From positions 1 through 9,402 of the forward strand of contig JAWLBW010000181.1 in the NCBI GenBank assembly GCA_041687475.1: a stretch of 9,402 nt of DNA, in the 5' to 3' direction. The stretch is from JAWLBW01 sp041687475 (lineage in GTDB: Bacteria; J088; JAWLBW01). The position numbers and the translations under genes were made by a program. Below, piece after piece: positions 1 through 4,970 of this stretch. How positions within the stretch are numbered: the stretch's first letter is position 1; each line of letters begins with the position of its first letter. The notes under the pieces were generated by a model. The model saw only the letters and a list, made by a program, of their open reading frames with translations. It was not told the origin of the DNA and ran no database searches.

Positions 1-495
1 TTCGAAACCGCCATTCGCTACGGCACCTCGACAAGTGCCGAGGTCGCGGCCCGGGCCGGGCTCAGCCCCTACGGCTTTTACGCCGGCCTCGAACGGGCGC
101 ATCTGCTGACCGAACCCCGCGCGTGGCGTGCCGCGGGATATTACGGCGTTATCGGCGGCATTGACGCCGTTAGCCTTGCCGCCCTGCCCGTCCATGGCTA
201 TCTGCAGTTTCACGGCGGAATCGTGCACGGCGACACCGAAGGCTTTCTACGCTACGAAACCAGCGGCCGGGCGGCCGTGCAGACCGGGTTTCTCTCGCAT
301 CGGCCCTATGCCGACCTGACTCTTTCCCTCGAACCCCGGCTGCGCCTGGCCGGTCGCAGACTGCACGTGACCTTCGGCCTCGGGCTCGACGGTGGGCTGC
401 TGCTTTGTTCACGCTGTACGCTGGATGCCGCATCCCGCCGCGACGCCGAGTTTTTGTGGGGAATACGCCCGGTACTCGGCTTTACCCTTCCCTGA
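1..495 (+). CDS. 3' end of an unrecognised, beta-strand-rich protein (partial)
   Basis: The frame is open from base 1 to the TGA at 493-495, giving 164 residues; the start lies outside the window. Third codon positions are strongly G/C, as in the other genes here, which supports real coding. I do not recognise the family. The first 45 residues contain a helix-like stretch (AEVAARAGLSPYGFYAGLERA). After about residue 47 the chain becomes rich in Gly, Tyr, Phe and alternating polar/hydrophobic residues (for example LTLSLEPRLRLAGRRLHVTF), and it ends in GIRPVLGFTLP. This pattern fits the last strands of an outer-membrane beta-barrel or another beta-sheet domain, but that is inference. Two cysteines sit close together (CSRC). 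The gene is co-directional with the SWIB gene, but a promoter lies between them, so they need not share a transcript. Confidence 0.65.
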   Translation, partial: FETAIRYGTSTSAEVAARAGLSPYGFYAGLERAHLLTEPRAWRAAGYYGVIGGIDAVSLAALPVHGYLQFHGGIVHGDTEGFLRYETSGRAAVQTGFLSHRPYADLTLSLEPRLRLAGRRLHVTFGLGLDGGLLLCSRCTLDAASRRDAEFLWGIRPVLGFTLP

Positions 496-510
496 GTCGG
501 GCGCACCGGG

Positions 511-540
511 TCGGGCAGGTTGCCCGAAAATAAAAATTTT
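511..540 (+). terminator. Possible weak hairpin terminator after the partial CDS
   Basis: A perfect 7-bp stem TCGGGCA / TGCCCGA with a GGT loop (511-527) begins 16 bases after the stop codon. The bases that follow are AAATAAAAATTTT rather than an immediate T-run, so it is not a textbook intrinsic terminator. The A/T stretch more likely serves as the upstream element of the next promoter. Confidence 0.3.
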
Positions 541-588
541 GCATCCAGGCCATAGACAGCGCCCCCGGCATCAGCTATCATGCTTCTC
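527..588 (+). promoter_or_regulatory. Sigma70-type promoter for the SWIB gene, with UP-like element
   Basis: The -35 box TAGACA (553-558) and the -10 box TATCAT (576-581) each match 5 of 6 consensus bases and are separated by exactly 17 bases. The A/T-rich run AAAATAAAAATTTT (527-540) falls at about -61 to -48 from the predicted start near base 588. That is where an UP element for the RNA polymerase alpha subunit would be, and it stands out in otherwise GC-rich DNA. The predicted leader is about 115 nt, ending at the ATG at 703. The start site is inferred from spacing only. Confidence 0.6.
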
Positions 589-654
589 TGATTGGCGCGA
601 CAAGTGGAACAGAGTGCAAACTCCCTCTTGCCGAAACGCATGGTTTCCCCGTAA

Positions 655-674
655 GGTGATAGTTGACTATCACC
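655..674 (+). promoter_or_regulatory. Perfect 8-bp inverted repeat in the SWIB gene leader
   Basis: The arms GGTGATAG (655-662) and CTATCACC (667-674) are exact reverse complements around a TTGA centre. The element ends 28 bases before the ATG and 14 bases before the ribosome binding site. It could be an RNA stem-loop in the leader or a DNA operator for a dimeric regulator. No T-run follows, so it is not a terminator. Confidence 0.5.
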
Positions 675-688
675 GCATCCTACTTTTC

Positions 689-693
689 AGGAG
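689..693 (+). promoter_or_regulatory. Ribosome binding site of the SWIB gene
   Basis: AGGAG lies 9 bases before the ATG at 703, a standard spacing that fixes this start. Confidence 0.75.
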
Positions 694-702
694 TAGACTC
701 GA

Positions 703-984
703 ATGGCTGAACAGAAGAAGAGTGGTCGTAAGCCGCCTGCCGCGTTCATGAAGCCCCTGCAGCCCGATGCGGCGCTCGGCGCCGTCGTCGGCAACGATCC
801 GCTGCCGCGCACCGAGGTCATGAAGAAAATGTGGGCCTACATCAAGTCCAACAATCTTCAGGATCCGAACAAGAAGACCATGATCAACGCCGACGACAAG
901 CTGCTGCCGCTTTTCGACGGCAAGAAGCAGGTCACCATGTTCGAGATGACCAAACTGATTTACAAGCACCTCAAAGACAGCTGA
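703..984 (+). CDS. Free-standing SWIB/MDM2-domain protein
   Basis: This 93-residue protein is a single SWIB domain with a short basic N-terminal tail (MAEQKKSGRKPPAAF). The domain covers about residues 17-92. It shows the family pattern: LQPDAALGAVVG, then PRTEVMKKMWAYIKSNNLQDP, then the INADDKLLPLF turn and a final helix TMFEMTKLIYKHL. SWIB domains were defined in eukaryotic SWI/SNF (BAF60b) proteins and are related to the p53-binding domain of MDM2. Small bacterial versions are known in chlamydiae and several other phyla, either alone or fused to topoisomerase I, and their role is poorly defined; DNA compaction or protein binding has been proposed. There is no signal peptide or membrane segment, so it should be cytoplasmic. 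The gene has its own promoter, an inverted repeat in the leader and its own terminator, so it is likely monocistronic and has no evident functional tie to the convergent T2SS operon. Confidence 0.93.
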   Translation: MAEQKKSGRKPPAAFMKPLQPDAALGAVVGNDPLPRTEVMKKMWAYIKSNNLQDPNKKTMINADDKLLPLFDGKKQVTMFEMTKLIYKHLKDS

Positions 985-989
985 AACGC

Positions 990-1023
990 AAAAAGCGACC
1001 TGGGACACCAGGCCGCTTTTTTT
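990..1023 (+). terminator. Intrinsic terminator of the SWIB gene, possibly bidirectional
   Basis: The stem is GCG (995-997) with CGC (1014-1016), one A/C mismatch (998/1013), then CCTGG (999-1003) with CCAGG (1008-1012), around a GACA loop. A run of seven T (1017-1023) follows on the plus strand. Five A (990-994) precede the stem, so on the minus strand the same hairpin is followed by five T. It starts 6 bases after the SWIB stop codon. It could also stop minus-strand transcripts coming from the gsp operon, for which no better terminator was found. Confidence 0.88.
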
Positions 1024-1479
1024 CTGTCCGAGTCTCCAGGGGCGGCTACGACGGCCCCCCGGAACCTTTCGGCAACGGTCTTGCGGGCGCCCCGACCCGC
1101 CGGCGAAGAAACAATGCGCGCACCGCTGCGGTTCGCCTTGCCTCGTGTTCAGTCGAGGGGGCCGCAACGTCGCCGCCCATGATCTCTCCCCGCTGTCGAC
1201 GGTGCCCCGCCTCAAAGTCGGTGTTGCGCGGGCACCCAGCCTCGCCGATTCGTCGTCGCGCCATCACCCCCATTATGAGTCGGGTCCGTACCCGGCGGCG
1301 CCGGTTTTTCCCGGGCATGTTTTCCGTGCTTGACTCCGGCGGGCGCCCCTGCATCGCCCCCGGATTCGCTCACCGCGAGCTCGGCCTTCCACCCAAAGCG
1401 GTAGCGTGAGTTCAGACGTAGGGGCGGGTCGACTCGGAACGCGCAAGGACCGAGCCTTTCTGCGGGGAATGGCGCCTGG
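1024..1479. other. 456-bp convergent intergenic region, no convincing gene
   Basis: This GC-rich stretch lies between the terminator of the SWIB gene and the stop codon of gspK. Open frames cross it on both strands, but their translations are Arg/Pro/Gly-rich, have no recognisable domain and lack good ribosome binding sites, so I call none of them. Visible structures are a small hairpin (CCTCG 1141-1145 with CGAGG 1154-1158) and a stem CCGGC-GGC-GCCGG followed by five T (1292-1309, plus strand). The 11-mer GCGGGCGCCCC occurs twice (1083-1093 and 1339-1349). No gspL or gspM homologue is visible. Confidence 0.6.
1292..1309 (+). terminator. Terminator-like hairpin with T5 in the convergent gap
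   Basis: A perfect 5-bp stem CCGGC / GCCGG with a GGC loop (1292-1304) is followed directly by TTTTT (1305-1309). There is no plus-strand gene just upstream, so it is either a back-up terminator for SWIB read-through, the 3' end of an unseen small RNA, or a chance structure in GC-rich DNA. Confidence 0.25.
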
Positions 1480-2616
1480 CTACTCGGAGCGCCAGTACAG
1501 GGTTTCCATCTCTTTCTTGATACGATTGCGCTGCAGCACGGCGTAAACCGGATATTCGAGGCCGTTGACGATGGCCGTCGACTGCACCGAAAAAACATCG
1601 CTCTTGATGTCGATGGACCCCAACACCCGGTTGAACAGATCGCCGGCCGAATAAGCCGACAGCACCTGTTGCACCTCGCTCATCGTGCGAAAGGGTTGCA
1701 CGGTGCGTTCTTCAATGATGGCCTGTGCCGCCGTCTCGTCCATGTCGGGGTCGAGAAACTGCAGCACCGGCGCGGGCGCGGTGTTGACGTTGATCTTCGC
1801 CAGCCCCGCCTTGTCACGGGGATACACGGTGACATAGGGAGAGATCTTGGCCCAGATCTCGGGCGTGATGCCTTCGACCATGCGCAGCTCTTCTACACTC
1901 ATCAGCGGCCGGTTGCGCGTCATGTACCCCGGGTTGAGCTGCTGGTAGTACTGGCTTTCGGCGCCACCGTTCGTAAGCTGGTCGTCTTCGTCGATCCAAT
2001 CGAGCAGGCGGGGAATGATTTGTCGCGCCTCTTCCTCGGTCAGCCCGCAGGCCAGAAAGAAGTTGACAAAGCGCAGATAGAGCAGATTGGTCGACTCGAG
2101 ACCGCGGGGAATGTCGAGCATGTTCAGGTTGACCTTGCCCGCTTCGTCGCGAATGTTGAGCTTGACCATCGCGCCGGTCTCGCCGAGCGGAATCGCGGGC
2201 ATCTCGGGTCGCATGAGGCTCCAGATTTCCTGCAGGCCGTCTTCACCCAGATTGGCCGGAAGGCCGCCCATCATGTCACCGAAACCGCCCATGCCGCCCA
2301 TGCCCGAATCGGCGCCCTGCTGTTGTTCTTCGCCGGGGGGGGTGTCGTAGGCGTAAAAATCGATGTTGCGACCGGCCATGGTGTCGCGCTCGAGATCGCT
2401 CAACAGCAGAATGCGGGCCGCATCGACACCCACTTCCGAGTAATACCGGGCCTGCTGGGCGTTGCGGTAGTTCGAAATCATGGAGATGTCGACCCGCGTC
2501 GAATACGAAAATTCGACGATGATGCTGAACATGAGCACCATGGCCATGAGCGTCACGATCAGGGCGGCGCCACGCTGATCCTTCCAGAGCCTGCGCGAGA
2601 AAGCCTTCACCTTCAT
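1480..2616 (-). CDS. gspK: Minor pseudopilin GspK (general secretion pathway protein K)
   Basis: GspK caps the T2SS pseudopilus tip together with GspI and GspJ. The 378-residue protein begins with a basic leader cut after QRG (residue 16), followed by a hydrophobic helix AALIVTLMAMVLMFSIIVEF. Residue +5 of the mature chain is Val, not Glu; absence of Glu5 is the known hallmark of GspK. Family signatures follow: LLDWIDEDDQLTNGGAESQYY (about 204-224) and KINVNTAPAPVLQFLDP (about 274-290) of the helical SAM-like region. Residues about 96-125 are an unusual Gly/Met/Gln-rich insert containing GMGGMGGFGDMMGG. At 378 residues it is somewhat longer than I expect for GspK. The ATG lies 2 bases after the gspJ stop; its ribosome binding site AGAAGG (2625-2630) sits in the Arg codons that end gspJ. 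This is the last gene of the operon. Confidence 0.95.
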   Translation of the reverse strand: MKVKAFSRRLWKDQRGAALIVTLMAMVLMFSIIVEFSYSTRVDISMISNYRNAQQARYYSEVGVDAARILLLSDLERDTMAGRNIDFYAYDTPPGEEQQQGADSGMGGMGGFGDMMGGLPANLGEDGLQEIWSLMRPEMPAIPLGETGAMVKLNIRDEAGKVNLNMLDIPRGLESTNLLYLRFVNFFLACGLTEEEARQIIPRLLDWIDEDDQLTNGGAESQYYQQLNPGYMTRNRPLMSVEELRMVEGITPEIWAKISPYVTVYPRDKAGLAKINVNTAPAPVLQFLDPDMDETAAQAIIEERTVQPFRTMSEVQQVLSAYSAGDLFNRVLGSIDIKSDVFSVQSTAIVNGLEYPVYAVLQRNRIKKEMETLYWRSE

Positions 2617-2618
2617 GT

Positions 2619-3485
2619 CTACCGCCTTCTCCAGATACGAGCGCCGTCGGGCGCGACCTCGGGCTCACCGCCGAATGCATTCAGAAGCCGCTCGGCGGCC
2701 TGCCTGCGGCCGACCGGCTGGCCGTTCTGCGTCTGGCCCACCTGCTGCTGCGGCTGAATGTCGCCCAGGGCATCGGGGGTAAAGAGCGGCAGGCGCACCA
2801 CCTTGCTGAAGTAGACCTCGTCCTTGGGGTCCGAGGGATGCTCAAGCCACAGCTCGATTTCGACCGCGGCAGGAAGTATTCGGCTCTGGCGGCTGTCCCA
2901 GGTAGTCGCCCACTCCTTGCGCTTCGGATCGAGGTAGCGAAAGTTCAGCCCCTTGATGCCTTCGAGCAGCGGAAAAATATCACCGCCGCCCGTCGGATCG
3001 TCGTCGAGGGTAAAGTCCTGCCGGTAGAGAAGATCGGTGCGGTCTTCGCGAAAATCGGTTTCGGTGAAGTAGGCGATTTCTTCGTGGTCCGACTGACGAT
3101 CGTTTTCGCCCAGGGCGGCCACGACGGCATGCGAAAAGGTGGTGAAGTCGAGCCTGTCGCGGGGGAAACCTTCGGCCTCGCCCTCGACTCCGATGAAGGC
3201 CGTACGCAACCCCTGATTCGAAGCCGACGTGCCCGTGACCTGCTGCCCTTCGGCCAGCTGCGAGTCAAGGTAGGCCGACTGAATCTCGCGCTCCATTCGC
3301 AGAAGGGTAACGCGGGCGGCGCGCAGGGTCTCGGCCTGGGCTTCGACCCGCTGTTTCGTGTCGACCGACATCACGAAACTCTGATACACGAACACGAGCA
3401 CCATGCTGAGCAGCATGAGCGCTATCGTGACCTCGATGAGCGTGAACCCACCGCGCGCATTGTGTTTCAGGCCGTAATGATGCAT
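2619..3485 (-). CDS. gspJ: Minor pseudopilin GspJ (general secretion pathway protein J)
   Basis: GspJ joins GspI and GspK in the tip complex of the pseudopilus. The 288-residue precursor has a 13-residue leader ending ARGG, then FTLIEVTIALMLLSMVLVFVYQSF, with Glu at +5, the prepilin-peptidase signature (methylation motif PF07963 type). The periplasmic part includes RAARVTLLRMEREIQSAYLDS, typical of GspJ (leucine/arginine-rich helix before the beta domain), and a GIKGLNFRYLD stretch near residue 175. The last 45 or so residues are Gln/Gly-rich and then basic (ending WRRR) and look like a flexible extension. The start overlaps the gspI stop by one base (TGATG), which indicates translational coupling; no good ribosome binding site is seen before it. 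Confidence 0.92.
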   Translation of the reverse strand: MHHYGLKHNARGGFTLIEVTIALMLLSMVLVFVYQSFVMSVDTKQRVEAQAETLRAARVTLLRMEREIQSAYLDSQLAEGQQVTGTSASNQGLRTAFIGVEGEAEGFPRDRLDFTTFSHAVVAALGENDRQSDHEEIAYFTETDFREDRTDLLYRQDFTLDDDPTGGGDIFPLLEGIKGLNFRYLDPKRKEWATTWDSRQSRILPAAVEIELWLEHPSDPKDEVYFSKVVRLPLFTPDALGDIQPQQQVGQTQNGQPVGRRQAAERLLNAFGGEPEVAPDGARIWRRR

Positions 3486-3913
3486 CAGGTTAATTTCTGG
3501 GTCACGTAACGCTGCAATTCATAGGTACGCGTGTTCGCGCCCTCTTGCCAGGAAACGATGACCCGCACCGTCTTCAGCGTCATATCGGCCGGTAGAAACA
3601 TGACCACCGGCAGTTCTTCGGGGCTTATGTCTTCGACCGTGGCTTCGACCTCATAGTCGGGAAAACGGCGGTCGAGCTCTTCATTCAACTCGAGAATCTG
3701 CTCGTACCCCTGCGCCCGCAGAATGATACGCTCCATGCGGTCTTCGGCAATCATCGAAGCCACGGTAATGCTGCGTATCTTGGAATGCGCCGCCACGGTC
3801 TGTCGTTGCAGCGTCAGCAGCGAGGCGAAGGCGGTGGCAATGAGGGCCACCGAGACCATGACCTCGAGCAGCGTAAAACCGCCGATATGCCGTGTGTCAC
3901 TTGTCATCGACAT
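3485..3913 (-). CDS. gspI: Minor pseudopilin GspI (general secretion pathway protein I)
   Basis: GspI initiates the pseudopilus tip complex. With the ATG at 3913 the precursor has 142 residues: leader MSMTSDTRHIGG, then FTLLEVMVSVALIATAFASLL with Glu at +5. The following residues VASMIAEDRMERIILRAQG fit the conserved GspI helix (A..LAe...E pattern), and the C-terminal part ends in VIVSWQEGANTRTYELQRYV, matching the family's strand with a conserved Trp. An in-frame extension up to 3982 exists, but it reads through gspH codons and would give an implausible 35-residue leader, so I reject it. The ATG shares one base with the gspH stop (TGATG). A second ATG two codons later (3907) is a possible alternative start. 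Confidence 0.92.
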   Translation of the reverse strand: MSMTSDTRHIGGFTLLEVMVSVALIATAFASLLTLQRQTVAAHSKIRSITVASMIAEDRMERIILRAQGYEQILELNEELDRRFPDYEVEATVEDISPEELPVVMFLPADMTLKTVRVIVSWQEGANTRTYELQRYVTQKLT

Positions 3914-4458
3914 CAGCCGCGGCGCCCCACTTCGACATAGCCGGGTAGAATGCGCACGCTTCCGGTAACCGGCTGAATCCACAAGGTAAACCGATTCTTG
4001 TTGCGGTCCTGCATGTGAATGGTGGCCGGCTCGACGTAGCCGTGCGGAAAGAACTGAATGGCCACCTGGCCGTCGCTGCGCGTTCCCAGACGGGGCGTCT
4101 GCACGTCAAGGACCTCAATGCCCTCGGGAAACCGACCCCGCTTCTCGACGAAGGAGTTGGCGACTTCGACGTTTTCGACTTTGTCGCCGTCGACCTTCGG
4201 GGTTTCGACCCAATACTCGCCCTTCTCCATGTCGATGTAGAGCAGAAAGGCGCTGCGACGAAAAACCGACTCGTTGAACAGATAGCGAACGGTGCCCTGA
4301 AAACGGCGCATGGCGCCCTTGATGCGCACCTCGCCGATGTCCATGAGCTGTGGGGTGACGATTGCCACCGACACAGCCAGGACCAGAATCACCATCGATA
4401 GTTCAATGAGGGTAAACCCTCGATTACTGCGAAGAATCCCACGACGTGATGTCGGCAT
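3913..4458 (-). CDS. gspH: Minor pseudopilin GspH (general secretion pathway protein H)
   Basis: GspH is thought to link the tip complex to the GspG shaft of the pseudopilus. From the ATG at 4458 the precursor has 181 residues: leader MPTSRRGILRSNRG, then FTLIELSMVILVLAVSVAIV with Glu at +5. The rest fits the GspH/FimT domain: a basic helix (RIKGAMRRFQGTVRYLFNESVFRR) followed by a beta-rich part with FFPHGYVEPATIHM and TGSVRILPGYVEV near the end. The frame is open further upstream to 4542 with other start options, but those lie deep inside gspG and would give an over-long leader. The chosen start overlaps gspG by about 35 bases, with a GGAAAG just upstream that is closer than ideal. FimT-like type IV pilus proteins are the alternative call; the context favours GspH. 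Confidence 0.9.
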   Translation of the reverse strand: MPTSRRGILRSNRGFTLIELSMVILVLAVSVAIVTPQLMDIGEVRIKGAMRRFQGTVRYLFNESVFRRSAFLLYIDMEKGEYWVETPKVDGDKVENVEVANSFVEKRGRFPEGIEVLDVQTPRLGTRSDGQVAIQFFPHGYVEPATIHMQDRNKNRFTLWIQPVTGSVRILPGYVEVGRRG

Positions 4459-4870
4459 TCTTTCCGGTACCGCCGGGTTCGCCGTCGGCTCCATAGCTGA
4501 GAAGGTCGAACTCGCCGTGCGAACCGGGCGACAGATAGACATATTCCTTGTTCCACGGATCCTTCGGCACCCTACCGTCCTTCAGGTACTGGCGGTTGCC
4601 TTCGTTTCCGCCGATGAGGGCCTTCAGACCTTCCTGGGTCGACGGGTAGTTGCCGCTGTCGAGCTTGAACAGCTCGAGGGCGTTTTCGATGGCCTTGATG
4701 TCGGCGCCCGCCTTCACCCGCTTCGCCTCGTCGGCGCGGTCGAGCAGGTTAACCGTGACCAGGGTCGCAAGCAGGCCGATGATGACCACGACGACCATGA
4801 TCTCGATGAGCGTGAAGCCGCGTTCGTCGCGCTTCAGCCTCTGCATACGGGTGCGGTTGTTTGCTTTCAA
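4424..4870 (-). CDS. gspG: Major pseudopilin GspG (general secretion pathway protein G)
   Basis: GspG polymerises into the pseudopilus shaft in the periplasm. Conserved features are the cleavage site DERG|FTLIEIMVVVVIIGLLATLV with Glu at +5, the NYPSTQEGLKAL segment, and the C-terminal block DPWNKEYVYLSPGSHGEFDLLSYGADGEPGGTG, which contains the family's calcium-binding loop region. I choose the TTG at 4870 because GGAG (4879-4882) lies 8 bases upstream, giving 148 residues and an 18-residue basic leader. Alternatives are a TTG at 4903 without a good ribosome binding site and an ATG at 4846, which gives a more typical 9-residue leader but has no Shine-Dalgarno sequence. The gene follows gspF after the only substantial gap in the operon, consistent with separate tuning of the most abundant component. 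Confidence 0.93.
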   Translation of the reverse strand: MKANNRTRMQRLKRDERGFTLIEIMVVVVIIGLLATLVTVNLLDRADEAKRVKAGADIKAIENALELFKLDSGNYPSTQEGLKALIGGNEGNRQYLKDGRVPKDPWNKEYVYLSPGSHGEFDLLSYGADGEPGGTGKNADITSWDSSQ

Positions 4871-4878
4871 GTTTAATA

Positions 4879-4882
4879 CTCC
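4879..4882 (-). promoter_or_regulatory. Ribosome binding site deciding the gspG TTG start
   Basis: On the minus strand GGAG is followed after 8 bases (TATTAAAC) by TTG at 4870. Neither competing start (ATG 4846 or TTG 4903) has a comparable site. Confidence 0.55.
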
Positions 4883-4903
4883 GGCTTCTGTGATCAAATT
4901 CAA

Positions 4904-4970
4904 AACTATAATGATTACCCGACGCCGTCTTCCGACGCAACGTGCGATGCGCCGTGCGCCAGGTCGGCCG
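4904..4970 (-). promoter_or_regulatory. gspF-gspG intercistronic region with hairpin and AT-rich stretch
   Basis: On the minus strand bases 4960 to 4934 fold into a GC-rich stem of 11 pairs (one G-U) with two single-base bulges and a CAT loop. It is followed by an AT-rich stretch that includes TATAGT (4910-4905), a fair -10 box without a convincing -35. There is no T-run directly after the stem, so it is not a clear terminator. An RNA processing or stabilising element, or a weak internal promoter for gspG, are both possible. Confidence 0.35.

Noticed and set aside
1083..1349. Repeated 11-mer GCGGGCGCCCC (1083-1093 and 1339-1349) as a possible element end or recombination site.
   Set aside because: It is short, GC-only and self-complementary in its core, expected by chance in such DNA; no transposase or target duplication is nearby.
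1046..1354. A 102-codon minus-strand frame after gspK, considered as a possible gspL/gspM remnant or small gene.
   Set aside because: No membrane segment, no ribosome binding site of note and no similarity to GspL, GspM or GspN; composition looks like random GC-rich DNA.
831..1409. A 192-codon plus-strand frame overlapping the SWIB gene and running into the convergent gap.
   Set aside because: It starts inside the SWIB domain in another frame, crosses a strong terminator, and its translation is Arg/Pro-rich low-complexity sequence.
1669..2757. A 362-codon plus-strand open frame opposite gspK and the end of gspJ.
   Set aside because: It is in the same codon register as gspK on the opposite strand, its product is His/Arg/Val-rich with no domain, and gspK is clearly the real gene.
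3914..3982. Upstream extension of gspI to 3982.
   Set aside because: It would give a leader of about 35 residues and overlap conserved gspH codons; the TGATG junction at 3911-3915 is the better start.
4459..4542. Upstream extension of gspH to 4542.
   Set aside because: It would put 28 extra residues before the prepilin leader and read out of frame through the conserved end of gspG.
4907..4912. A perfect TATAAT on the plus strand in the gspF-gspG gap.
   Set aside because: No -35 box at a suitable distance and no plus-strand gene follows; it lies in a naturally AT-rich patch.
4919..4938. Direct repeat CCGACGC (4919-4925 and 4932-4938) as a possible operator.
   Set aside because: Seven bases of a GC-rich motif with 13-bp spacing is too little to distinguish from chance, and part of it overlaps the hairpin.
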